From positions 5,828,001 through 5,892,000 of the forward strand of contig JAFREQ010000035.1 in NCBI GenBank assembly GCA_025331565.1: DNA of 64,000 nucleotides, read 5' to 3'. The translations under genes were made by a program, and so were the position numbers. This document shows, piece by piece, positions 38,691-51,795 of this stretch. Numbering within the stretch: position 1 is the first letter of the stretch; the number at the start of each line of letters is the position of its first letter. The notes beneath the pieces were generated by a model. The model was not told the DNA's origin, did no database searches, and was given only the letters and a program-made list of their open reading frames with translations. This DNA comes from Holacanthus passer (Eukaryota > Chordata > Actinopteri > Pomacanthidae).

Positions 38691-40360
38691 AGTTAGCAGT
38701 GTCACCTCATAGTTACACACAACTTAACTGTCTATCTAACTAACTAACTAACTTCTATCTCCTGCAGTTCTGCTTTTCTAAACACATGAAGACATGAGTG
38801 GCACTTTTCTTCTTTCACTTCACTGTATATCAAACTCAAATTGCTCTTAAGTGACTCTTTAAGTATTTGCATGTCACAGCTAAACACTGGTTGGATAATC
38901 AACAAACCAAGCCAAGAAAGTAATCATCACATCAGTCATATGTGTGAAACAAAATCCTCTCCTTTTTCACTATATCGTCTCTATTTTTCAACAATTGCTT
39001 CCAACATTACATTAATCCATGCGTTGACATACAGTTCAGATTCTGTACAGTAATTACATGATTATGTAATACCCAGTTCAGGCACTAGATGTCACTGTTG
39101 GCTTTTGAGTGGCCTTCATCAGATCAGCTTGTCACCTGATTTTTTTTTACTCTTGACCCTCTCAGCCTCCATTGAATTTGCTGAGATGAAGCTGCTGTTA
39201 CATTAATGTCCCAGTTGGCAAATACTTTCATTTCATCCAGTTTCAGGCTGCTGTACATTTGCTTTAAAATTTGGCATCACATCTCTTGTAGAAGACATTT
39301 GACCACAGTGGGTAGGTGCAATATACAATGTTTGAGAAAATGTGCTTGTAGCAAATCTTTTGGGACAGTAATTCCACCAGTTAATTAAGATGTGATTTTT
39401 GTCAAGGTCCTTGAGAGAAATAAAAAAAAAAAAAGATCTTAAATACACTCAACATAAGTGTCTCTCAAACAGGAAATAATGTCCAGATATTCCACTAAAC
39501 AGGACTTCAGGGACCTCTTGTGGACCATTTGATAAACATTATGGGCAAGCCATTAGAAATAGAGCATTGGATGAATAATCAATAGAGATTAAACAGGTTC
39601 CTATTCATCTTCTACCAACAAATACATCAGTAATAAAAGACACTGAAAGAGATGATTACATTCTTTTTTATTTATGTGGCTGAAGCTATTTGATTCATGT
39701 GATCATGTGAGGACAGCTTCATCAGGCTGGTTATGCAAACACATCCATGTACAGCTTCCAAAATGAATCTTCGCTACAGCTTTTACAGTGTTTCTCTTCC
39801 TCAAAAGCAAAATAAAAATCAATCAAATTATTTATTTTTCTATGATATTGCCGTTACACAGAAGCACTATTTGATGTACATACTTTAAATAACCTGTTTA
39901 GATATAAATAATCAATTACTAAGCAGGACAATTAAACCTGTGGTGCACTGTATTGTCAGCCATAATCTCCACATCTCTTAGGTCATGCAAGGTCACAACT
40001 ACAGCTGCTAACATTTTTACACAGTGATGACATTAGAAGTCCATGAAAAAAACAGGTTATGTTGTTAGCAAACTAGTTCATGCTAATACATTTATAAGTG
40101 TTGACAAGCAAAAACAATTCCTAATTTCCAGAGTCACTTCTGTGTTATATTGAGTCTGCCTTTTAATTTGAAACCAAAAGTAATTGTATCATGGGACTAG
40201 ACTTGTGACGATGCATTAAACAGTATCTTATAGCAGGAAAACAAACTTGTCGTTACAGTAAATGACAGACAAGTTCTTCTTTTTCGTGCCAGTGCTGCAA
40301 AAGTTGCTACACGAAACTTGGGCTACATCTGACTGCAGTTTCAGATTCTGCTCGCTGGTT

Positions 40361-41406
40361 TCACTTTTCAGAGTCTTGCGTCTGTCTGATCTGAACTGGT
40401 ATGACTATCTCATTTATCGGGTCTCCGGTGGACGTCCCAGGGGCCGGGGCCTCGATGGACAGAACTCCGTCCCCAGACAACGAAGAACTGATGTGCTGCA
40501 AGTCCACCCCCTGTGGCAGCCTAAAAGAAATGAAGAGGAAGTTTATCCCACTCACCTTGTGTATTTTTTTTATTATGTTATGTTGTTGCCTTCATATATT
40601 TAGCTTTTTTTTCTTTTTCTTTTTTTACCAAATAACATTTTGTATCTGTCACTAAAACCTGTTCCTGCAGCAAATTTTCTTTATCATCTGTCCTCATGTT
40701 ATCTAAAAGTTTAACCATTTCTTCTAAGATTATTAATACAAAAGACAACAATTATAATAAAACACACAGAGATCTGAAATTATGTGGATTTAACTTTTCA
40801 AGCAACTTACTTGTATTTCCGGGTGAAGCACCTCGAAACCGATCCATGCTCATCCTGCCTTTCTTCATGATTTCCTTGTAAGGAAAAACAGAAATAGTAA
40901 AAAGCACAAACTGATTACCTCGAGATTTGTGCATTAAGTACATTACAACTTAAGATGCTTTTAAGTTTTGTCACATCATTTGTCTGGACAATCAAGAGAA
41001 GCGTGCATAGTATACCAGATATTTGCAAATAACCGTCCTTGGTAGTGATTGTAATTTCCTCAGGTGAGAAGTGATTGACATCCAGGTTAATCTTCCAGCT
41101 GTCCTGCCCCGTTCGGATCTCCGACACTCCGCTTGTCAGCTGTCTCTGACCTTTTTGGTTCCAGGCCGCGGGGTGCTGACCACTGAACGGAGGCAGAAGG
41201 GGAGTTTGTGTGTACCCAGGCCAGGAGAAAGATCCCAGCCTCCTCTTCGCCCAGTCTATCCAGTCCAGGTCACTAGGCTCCAGGAAAGGAGGGAGGCCAA
41301 AATCCTGCGCGAAGATGCGGCTCGGCTGCGTCCAGTTTGGGAAAGGATCCCAGCTCACATCTCGGCGGAAAATGGGACGGGATAATATTTTATTTCGTTC
41401 GCCCAT
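40361..41406 (-). CDS. hspb1: Small heat shock protein HSPB1 (Hsp27)
   Basis: This is an ATP-independent chaperone of the alpha-crystallin family that forms oligomers and binds unfolding proteins and actin. Three exons join in phase: 41016-41406, 40811-40874 and 40361-40520, encoding 204 aa (human HSPB1 is 205). The N-terminus has the WDPF motif (SWDPFPNW) and SWPGY. RQLTSGVSEI precedes the crystallin domain (SWKINLDVNHFSPEEI through LSGDGVLSIEAP). The C-terminal IPV motif is present (EIVIPVQI). The dimer-interface cysteine is kept (SRCFTRKY, residue 146). The residue matching human phospho-Ser82 is threonine; the Ser15 equivalent is kept (DVSWDPF). The start was chosen by family alignment; the open frame continues 62 codons further but without homology. 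A TATA box lies ~195 bp upstream of the ATG. Confidence 0.95.
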
Positions 41407-41599
41407 GTCCTGGTAAATAAGCTCAGAACGAAGGAGAAGGATGTTGAAAGTGCAAAGCCTGTAGCTCCACCCTGACAAACAAGCCCAGATTGATGACCTG
41501 AACACTAAATAGGGCAGCTGTATTTTTACCCTCAAAAGAAAGTGAGCAGCAGGTCTGAGGAAAAGGCTGCTTTGGCATCTGTAATGCTCCACTCACACA

Positions 41600-41609
41600 C
41601 TTTATATAC
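41600..41609 (-). promoter_or_regulatory. TATA box of hspb1
   Basis: GGTATATAAA on the minus strand lies about 195 bp upstream of the hspb1 start codon, which would place transcription start near 41,575. A two-unit heat-shock-element-like GAACATTC lies further upstream at 41,900-41,907. No three-unit heat-shock element was spotted. Confidence 0.55.
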
Positions 41610-41619
41610 CCGGCTGATT

Positions 41620-43201
41620 CATTTTAACACTTGTCCAGCATTAAGTGTGATCTAAGGGGTGAGAATGACTTGGTATGTCATGAGCTGGGGTGTTACTCCT
41701 GCGTTGCCCCGGGACCTGGAGAGGACAATGCTAATTATTTGTATTTATATCTCTGGAGTGTCTGTGGCAAGTTGTTGCTGAATGACTCTGGAAGCAGCAA
41801 GCAGACAGTTTATTCAGCAGTGGCCTCTGCAGTCTCGTCACATACTGGTGCCCTTTGTCCATTGAAATCACAGCCTTGTGTTATGTACGGGAACAGCGCG
41901 AACATTCAGAGTCACACAGTAAACAACGGCGTCACTTCCAGTTTCTGAACGCAAGATTGAAGAAAAACACTCAAGACCACACAAACAGTGTCATGTGATG
42001 TATGTAGGGACTGAAAGATTGACGCCGTCGAGAGACAGTGAGGAATTTTGCATCTGGAGCTGCGTCCTCAAATAATGAGGTGACCATTCGGGAAATCAAT
42101 CAAACCCTTCGCCATCAGTGAGGAAAATGATTTATTAATGAGGCAATATCATCGTCTTTCCATCTGCGCTCATCCACAGCATCAGCCAAAGGTATTAACC
42201 AGATAAATATCGAGCAATATATTGTAGAAATACACTGTCACCATGTAACTATAGCTGAAGGCAGTAAATACATAAACCTTGGAGTGATCACATTGTTTTC
42301 ACTGTTGATAGAAACACCATCGTGAATGATCTAATTTATTCAAATGACCTGATTTTCAAACTAAAGATTTACATAAATTGTAGGTGACACTGGAATGTGG
42401 CCTCTAATAATAGAAAAAGACAATATTTCTATAATTGTGATTTGTGTATTTTTGCAGACTGGACAGTAAGAAAATCTAATTGATTCTTACATGTGCTATA
42501 TAAACTGTGGTAGCCTGCTTTTAGATTGATGGGAGTTGTACTGAAATGAAACTACAGAATATGTTGTATTGGAAAAACTTTATTGTCCAACAAATTTGAA
42601 AACCATATAACAATGTTCATCAGCATTTCATGACAATACACACAAATACATAAACAGTGCAAAGTGCCATTTAATCTTTCCTGTTTTTCATGTAAATATA
42701 CAGGTGATCTGAGGAGCTGATTTTCTTTTTCTTCAGTAAACTTAATGTATGACTTTAACAATAATGTTCAGACAGTAGCAGGTTGCATCATCAACGTTTC
42801 ACCTTTGTCGCGAGTTTTTACTAGTTACAGTAAGTGATTGATTGGATCATGTTTACATAGATCATCCAACTCGCTGACTAACTGTGGAGTGTTTTCACTT
42901 TTCCAATAAATATAAAGCTGTACTTTTTAGCCCAGCATGTGTTCAGTGATGTGAGTGCGGTCAAACGTGCAACACAGGTTAAAATTTAAACCTATAGAAA
43001 CCATCGCGGTAATACTTTTCTGCAGATGTAGTGTGTAGTTACTTTTTAACTGTGCAAGGACCTTTGCTCAACCTTATGATATATTAAAGTCTGGATCATG
43101 GCTACAAGGTCAGTCTCTTATTTATGAGTTTATGCATGTAAGTTTTTCATTTTCCAGGTGATGAAGATATGTGCAGTATAACAGCAAAGGAAGAATCAGG
43201 T
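41620..43201. other. hspb1 upstream region and susd2 3' UTR
   Basis: No coding exon was recognised. The right part is susd2 3' untranslated sequence: a minus-strand AATAAA at about 42,578-42,583 would end a ~620-nt 3' UTR. The left part holds the hspb1 promoter. Confidence 0.5.
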
Positions 43202-46200
43202 TTAGAAGTTCTCAACTGTCACAGCTTCTTTTAACTGTGCAGCTTTTCTGAAATAGAAAAGAATAAATAAAATGAATACAGTGAAAAGACAAAACCTCAA
43301 ACTCAAACCTTTTCCATCAAGTACATGCATTAATGCACTTTATAAATGTTATGTTTCATATTAATTATATATCATATTGAAGATACTGTGTCGCACCTTT
43401 TATGTTTTCTGGACTTGAGTATGAGTGTTGCTATAATTGCAATCAGTGCAAAAGCTCCAATGACTGAACCGGCCACAATTCCAGCAATATTACCTGGAAA
43501 AAAAAAGATGAGGCTCCTTATAGGACACTGTAAATATGAACATTTTTGTTTACTGTATACGTAGATTCAGACAGGAAGAGAGAGCACATGCAACAAACGT
43601 CCCCAACCAGAATCAAATTGGGAACGTTGCAGTTATTTGATTCAATTTGGTTCAAGAGTTTGATTCAGTTTCACTTTCATTTTAAAACTTAGCTATGCAG
43701 GTAGCTTAAACTATGCCTATTCTAGTCACTCTGGAGATTCTAGGTATGGCAATGTCTGGCTGGCCACTTTGGTCCAGACTGAAATATCTCAACAACTACT
43801 GATGATGCTCAGAGGATAAATCCTAATGACTTTGGCAATTCCCTGACCTTTTATGTAGTGTCACCAGCAGGTCAAATTTTTCGCTTATCCAGTGAAATGT
43901 CTACATCTACTAAATGGATTGCACAACATTTTGTACAGACATTCATGATTCCCAGATGATGAATCCTAATGATTTTGTTGATCCTGACTTTGTAGTGCTA
44001 GTTTGAATGAAATCTCTTGACACTTATTGTATAGAGTGCAACAAAATTTGGTACTGATATTCACTGTCCCCAGAGGATGGGCTGTAGACATTGGTGATGC
44101 CTTATTTTTTCATCTAGTGCCATCAAGGGCTCAGCTTTAAGTTGCATGCCTTGATGTGTCTATCTGCTGCGACTGTACACAAATCAAGGGTGATGGCTGA
44201 TGGCTTGAATAATTGGTCACATTATGAAGAGCTGAAGAGGTTTGTTTCCAGGAATCTTCAAGAGGTATCGGGTCAGGGGTAATGCACAGGGAAAAAAAGG
44301 CAGCAAGTCGTCAAAGAAACTAAATATGTACACAAATACAGGCTGGCTCAAAAAGACATAGATCAGCAGCTGGATTGGAGTATGTTTCGCTTGTCTGCAT
44401 TTAACTTGCCTGCTCTTTTCTGGGAAGAGGCTTGTTTCTCAAAGGAGAGTGATAAATGGCCACATTACTCACCTGCCCCAGTGTCTTGGATAAAATGCAC
44501 ACTGGCAAAGCACAACATGATTTTCTGCTCAGGTGTACAGGAAAAGGGTGGATGAGCCTATTAATGTCACGATCATGGCATGATAAAGCCTCATGCTGTC
44601 ACGGGGCAAGTCTTCTTAGCCTCAGTTAATTTGTCAATACTAGGTGTTGATTTTTTTGTGCATTTCATCACTGATTTGATCAAATGAGGCACACAAACAC
44701 CCACATACACATGCAAGGTCAAACACAGACATTCACACATTTGCCACTGCTGATTCATGAATCATGAAATCATGACTGACAGGACTGATTTGATCATTTA
44801 TTCGTACTGGAAGCCACGCAGGTCGTCTCTTCTCCAGACCACCGGCTGTTCTCCTGGCATACTCGCTCCGCCGACCCTTTCAGACTGTAGCCGTCATCAC
44901 AAGAAAACTGCACCTTTGCTCCTTGTAAATATCTGGTCCCCTCCTTCTTCCCATTATTTGGTGGTGAAAGCCATCCACAGGTTATCACTGCACAGTATGA
45001 CAATATCAAACACTGTGAAACCAAGGAAATAATTTACATAATAATCACTGGAAATGTTCTCACCAACTCACCTGGCTTTAGATCCTGCACAAGAGAAACG
45101 TGACTCTGGAAAGATACCATGGTAGCATTTCCCAAGGTTGGACTGCGACCTACAAGAATATCATACCTACAGGACAGAGATCGGAAAATGAGCTGCTGTT
45201 GTTAACAAATTTATTTCACTACAATTGATTTACAAAAGTTGAAAATTGAATCATCAGAAACCACAATATCAATACTTTTAGTTCCTGTATGGGTCAAGCT
45301 CTACAAATGCTGCATCCTACATTTCCCATAATGCAACTCACAGTCTTTTGTGGCATCTTCAGGGTTATTTTGTCAGACTTGAGAACCACATGTGTAAAAT
45401 CATTTAGTTTAAGTGACTTCATTTTGACTGAGCTGGCCAACATTTCAGTACAGGTGTGTTTTTAAACTGATGCTTTTTTCATAAAAACACAATAACATTT
45501 ATTATAATTCATATATTATTATAATGAGTTAAAGTAGCTACATACCTACAGAACTGAGATCCCTCTCCAGAGCATATCTCAGATGCCTGACTGGCTAATG
45601 GATCGTCTGGATTCTCAGGGACAAAAAAAACTGGAACAAAATGAGGGTCGTGTCTGGGAACATAGAAATATGTGTCCAGGAGATATTGTGAATCATATGT
45701 GAACAAAGCAGACTGGTTGTGGGCGGCCCCTGTAAGACAAAAAGACACTTATAACCACAAAGTGCTTAGATTTCAGTGGCAACATAGGAAAACATGAAGG
45801 GAACCAAAACAGGAAGCAGTATGGCAAAGAAACAGTGTGGTGAAACAACCTTTGGTGACCTGTGTTTAATTCTTCCTGACCATTATCCATGATAATTTCT
45901 ATTGTGAGTAAAAAATAGATTGTAAGACTTACAGCTTGCCCCAAAGCTGAACAGCTCCTCTGGATTACTGGGATTCTGCACGAGTTGCCCGCCACTGAGA
46001 GCAAGGTCGTCTTTAGCGTCACCGTTCATCTTTCCCAGCAGTCCGAGCGTAGAGTCTCTGAACTCCTCTGGCAGAAGCACAGTGGTCGTCATTGTTCCCC
46101 CTCTCAGGCGCACTTCCACCCCGGCTCCGGTGGGGAACATCACAGTCACATTCGTAGGGGTTGGAGAAAACACAAACACGCCTAGAAGAGAGATTTGGTC

Positions 46201-49200
46201 ATGATAGAGGCTGTTCTTGTTCTTGTTCTGAACAAAATGGTACCAAGATCTCACTTTGAAGATCTTGAAAAAATATTTCCTCAATACGTAATTCTTGGAA
46301 GAGTTTTGGTTTATACACTGTTGGAAAGTAAACGCTGACTTCTTTTTAACTTGTGTACCAAAGTGTTTGAAGTGAAGTGAAGTGAAGTGAAGTTATGGAA
46401 CATATGTGACTTAACTTACATAACTTAATGTATATACTCATTTAACCCAAACCATGATCTTTTCCCAAATCTAACCAAGTAGTTTTGCTGCCTAAACCTA
46501 AACAAATAGCAGCTGTTTCACAATATTAACCATGTGTGAGTATGAAAGTCTTAGCAGACATTGCTAACTTATTATTGCAAATAAAGATGCTCTATGTTGA
46601 TGAAGCACCTTTTTGGGTAGCGACACTCAACTATGTCAATACTGTCAGTGCAAATTTGTCTTTGTAATTGTCTTTTTATCTTTACACTCCATGAGCCACA
46701 AATCCAAAGGTTGACCATAAAGAGATAATCACAACGTCACAAACGCGAGGACTGAATCTAAAATCAAATAAACAATAATAAAAACAGAGGGAATAAATTT
46801 TATGAAATGTCATCAGGGGTAAAATCAATGACTTCATCATAAGCAGGAAGATGAATCAGGGTCTCACCGTGCAGGTCCATCCAGTTCTGCTCAGTGAAGG
46901 AGAGGGTTTTTTGATTCTGCAGCACCTGGAGGCCGTTGTGACCGCTGACCAGCCGCACCTCGATAACATCAGAGTCTGCTTCCTTCATGGCTACAGACGT
47001 CAATTTTGTTGCATTTAATATCCCTGATGGCGAGAGAATAAGATCAATGATGTAGGGAACAGTAACAGTTCATGTCCAGTTACAGATCCAATTACATATA
47101 TATATATATGTATAAGATAAGATTAGATTTTCCTTTATTAGTCCCACAACAGGGAAATTTACAACAACAATATTTGTTATCATTCTTTAATTTAGCATTT
47201 ACTGATGATCATTGAGAGAGATGCTCACCATCCACAGGCTCTGTTCGGCCTTGGATTGTCAGCTGTTTCTTTTCTGAGGTCACCAGAGTGTATTCCCCTT
47301 TGCCATTGAAGGAGTAGCTGACACCATCAAACGTTATGAAGTGGGGATCTCCAAACACCACAGCTGAAACAACACACAAAAATTACGACTCGACACTAAA
47401 CACTAATCTCATGAAAAACATCAACCCGGAAGACCGTGGTTGACTCACCCGAGTTGGGTGACTGGTAGCGCCTGCAGTCGCTGGATGGCCGGTGTTTGAA
47501 GTAGTAGTGGCAGTTGTCAGACCACAGGCAGCAGTAGTAGAAGCTGAGGACGTCATAGACCCAGTGGGACTGTCCAGGAATTCGAGGGGGTTTCTTGAAC
47601 GGAGGCGAGCCCCAGTCGTGTGCTCGGTCTGGAGTGCTGCCCCCAATCGAGTCCGCCGTCAGGACCTGAGTGCCGGAGCTGTCGTAGCAGCACTGTTGTC
47701 CTGCTGCGTACTCAGGACTGTTGATCCAAAACATTGTGTATTACAGCAAGGGACTCAACCAAAAAGAGGTTTGAATATTAAATTTATTGCAGTATAATGG
47801 GTAGTAGTAGTATTCCATTACCAAGGGATCAGTACGTTTTAGGTATGAATGTACAGTAATGACCAAGTGCTCTTTTTTCCAGATCCATTAATCAGCACAG
47901 AGAAATAGTTTAATCTCATATGGAGGGTTTGTGCAAGTTTAACCAATTTATGTACCAACATGCAAATGAGCACAGGATGGATAAGGATATGATCCCACTC
48001 CTGAGTGTACACTGCCTGTACGTGGGCCTTATCTGGAAAGGGGCAGTAAAACAGGTGTGACTGTAACACGGATCTGCCAGTTTGGAGGCGGATCTGGCCC
48101 AGAGTCAGCTGCTGTCTGAGGATTGGGATTTACTACTACTTAGTGTAAGGGTGAGGGTGGCCCGGGTGAAGACATGTCACCGAGGTTATTGAGTTTAACA
48201 GCGTAGATAAAAAACAGGCAGCCCCAAAATGAGGATAGAAGAGATGAAGATATCAAAACATGGCTATTTTCTGGCAAAAAAATGTCACTATTGTCTAAAA
48301 TCTGCATGATCAATGAATTTTTCTTGGACATAATTTACAAAATTATAACCTACAGTATTTTCCAGCAATGAGGTTTGTTAACATTCAGGCATTTTAACAA
48401 AAAATAAATTCAAGTGGTTGGATTGATTTGAACCACCTAGTATATCAAGTTATAAAATAAAATTGTGCTATGCCGCCATTCCCTGCTAAATATGTTGTGA
48501 ATACATTACTAATGATGTCAGTACATTTTGTGAAATTGTTTGGCATCACAAACAGGACTCACCTGGCTTGTATGGCCCTCACACAGTGAGCGCACCCAGG
48601 GTGGTAGGTGCACACGCTCCCTTTCTCTATATCACAGCCATAGTCAGTCTGAAGAGAGAGAAAAACAGCGTCTGTGACCAGATGTGCATTTCATGTGCTC
48701 ATTTATAAACTCGGTGTAACAGAAGCGGCAATGTACACATCACTGAATTATACCACACAAACTAGTCGTTATGCAGAGATTAGATATTGCAAACTATTCA
48801 CACATACAAAATTCCAGTTCAAACTGTTTTTTATTATATTAATTTAATTTATATTGATAGTAAAGACTGTAGTTAATATTAAATATGTTTGAAATATCTG
48901 ACCTGACACTTCACTGATCAAAATTTTGTTTAATGATGATCCAAACTGAAAAGATATTAAAATACATTTCACAAAAAATAACATACCTTAACTTACCGGA
49001 TTATGCTAATAATGTGAGATCAAATGACTAAACATCAATTATGTTAGTATATTTGGATATTTCACTGTAAACTGCATGAATGCTACTTACTTTAAAACAC
49101 ATATTTGTGCATGTAGCTGTATCAATATATAAATTTAACAGTTTTTGGTTTCTGGCAGTTACGTTACAGCTTCTGGTCTGAAAATACAAGTAGCTATTAC

Positions 49201-51738
49201 TTAAACTTAATAATTTCTTAGTAAATGACTTTACACACAAGCATAATGATGGGTTTACTAACAGCTGGCACAACCCAGCCCAGAGTCATAATTATATAAA
49301 ATATGATAAAGGCAACCACTCAGCACGTTGCTCGTCCACAGTTTGACAGCAATTAGTAAGCAAATGATTCACATCGATTCCTCATCAAAACACAAAGTTG
49401 CACTGGCCGCACACATTGCAGTTTTAAAATCATATTAGTCACTTATCAGCCATTGAAAGACAGTAATGGCTTCGAGTAACCCGACGGTAACTGTAAATAT
49501 GTAAGATAAAAGGCAATAAGATCGACTCTGAAACGTGTTCAGCTTGCAGATAAGGGGTGACCTCCCCTTGACTTTGGACTGATAAGCAGCGAGCATTTGT
49601 AAAAGGTTACGACAACTGACAAACTTCAGAAACGCATAAAGTCATTACACACTTTTATCTGGCGCACAAAATACAATTCCCAATACTGTGATAACATCTC
49701 TGAACAGTTTATCTAAGATTAATTGCATAACATTTATATCTAATTTGGAATGAGGTAATGATTGTCTGTTTATGCCCATGTTAATCTGTGACATGGTGGT
49801 ACAAGACAAACTCCACGTGACCCCTCACACTCGAATGCTGCTCCAGCAAGTTTATCTGCCAAGAGGATTGTCACAGCTTTTGTTTGCCTTAGTGGTATTT
49901 GTTAGTTTGTGCTTCCCTCATTCAGTTTTGAGTCATTAAACCTTCACAGCGTGGCTCTTTGGAGTGAGTGCTGCCAAGTCTAAATATACTCCTCTTCACA
50001 CTTACATGAAACCTCCCTGTGTCTGCTCTCGCCTGAGCCAGAGTGCAGGGGCAGTCTATGATCTCACTGAGGAAGTTGGGCAGCTGATTTTCCAGCTGGT
50101 CCCATGCTAAACATTTGTCTGTGGCCCAAAGTGCTGAGTCCTCCTTAAACTTCTCCCCCAGATGCCAGGCAAGAGCGTGATCCTCAGTCCAGGCAGCTTG
50201 TACGTTCCTAAATGAAACACATGAGAAATGCTGTTGACTACTGATGCATATCGATCTTTAGAGGATTCAGATGCGCGTGAAACCATAATTGAATTGCAAG
50301 TATATTTATCACAGTTGTCTGTATTATAGGAAGTGCTTGCACATACCACATGCCGTCAGGGTAGGCGCTGTTGCTGACACGTACGGCTCCGAGCTCCCAA
50401 CTTGAAAAGCCATCCTGTGCTGGTTTGGGCAAAAATCTGAAGGAACCATTGTTGGGTTGATCCTTTGCAAGTGAGTATAGATATTTCCACTCACCCTGCC
50501 AGGCATCTGTATAGGCTTTTCCTACAGAGAACATGTTACAGGATTCAGGGTTTGTACCCAATTAATAGTCATGTGACCTATGAAGTGTCTATTCAGGTGT
50601 ACTCACCTGTCTCCCTGTATCCCCACAGCTCTATGTTGACCCTCTCCGCTCTGACCAAAGCGCTATTCCAAATCATTTCAAGAGTGCCTCCAACATTAGG
50701 TGTGCCATAGTACTGCCATTTTGTTGAGTTGACCAGAATCGCCTTAAACTGAAAATCCAATTTGCCCGTATGTACTGTAGCAACACATTCAAATGAGTCA
50801 TTGTTTTAATGGGAAATATGGGAAATATGTCAAGGATACACAGACAATCATTGTACCTGACAGCCAGGCTCCAACTCTGTTGAATGTAGTGCCGTTATCT
50901 GAGGAGATGTTGAAAGGAACCCACCCTGTTTCATACAACAGTGGTGAGATACAATGACCTCTGCTGTTTTCATCCACATAACCCACAGTGTCAGTGTCAC
51001 TGTTGAACCTGTTGTTATAAAAGAGAAATCAGCAAGTTTCCATACTGTACTTCGACTGACTCACATAATTGTTTGGGTACGAGTTGAAAGCCCAGAAATA
51101 AGCTAAAGATGAAAAGACTTTTTTTAATGTTATGTTATGTTCATGTCAACCAAGTCATTGTAATTCTTTTAACCATCAATCAATCAAAGGTAAAACCAGA
51201 ACAGGTTGAAAGAGAGTCTTACCTGCACACAATCTCAGAGCTCTTATTGAAACTTGCATCAAGGACAATAAAATCTATCCCACCCATAATGGACCCGGAA
51301 TATGGAGAGATTTCCACACAGTAGTCTTTGTAGTCCATACAGCAGTTCATCAGGGACGTGCATGTCGGGTGGCATGAACATGAATCTAATTTTTTCCCAC
51401 AGTTTCCTTCACATGTCTGACCTGTCAGGAATAAGAAGAAGAAGTCTAAAGTCTAGAGTCTGGAGAAAACTCATACATTTAAAAACTATTTATGCATCAT
51501 TGAATGTGTGTTGATGATGCATACGTTCAATTTTTCAAAGCAACTAGATTTCATTCTTTTGTGTTTAAAATATAAAAAAATGACTGAATAAATAGGCTTT
51601 TACATGTTGCTTTTTGTAATGATATGTCTTTCTACAGTTTCTGTTTAGTGACGGCTTTATGTAAAAACTGTGCTCTGCAACACTAAAAATTAAATGTGGT
51701 CCAGCAGTTCTTGTAGCTCAGCTGTTGACATCTGACCC

Positions 51739-51795
<57 letters not shown>

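Larger units (their letters stand above)
37274..40360. other. Intergenic region between taok3 part and hspb1
   Basis: No TAO-kinase catalytic exon and no other gene was recognised. The region holds a (GGAT)n run (37,371-37,390), a (CA)n run (37,822-37,852), ATC/AAT trinucleotide stretches (37,968-38,025) and a dispersed repeat (38,258-38,690). A minus-strand AATAAA at 39,831-39,836 may end the hspb1 transcript about 525 nt after its stop codon. Confidence 0.5.

Noticed and set aside
41407..41592. 62-codon N-terminal extension of hspb1 from an upstream in-frame Met.
   Set aside because: Family alignment starts at MGERNKIL; the extension has no homology and would overlap the expected 5' UTR just below the TATA box.
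44794..44807. Read-through of the susd2 sushi exon to a stop after CVASSTNK, suggesting a secreted form.
   Set aside because: A GTACGA donor at 44,807 joins in phase to an exon encoding a transmembrane helix and tail, giving the expected full length; intron retention remains possible but is unsupported.
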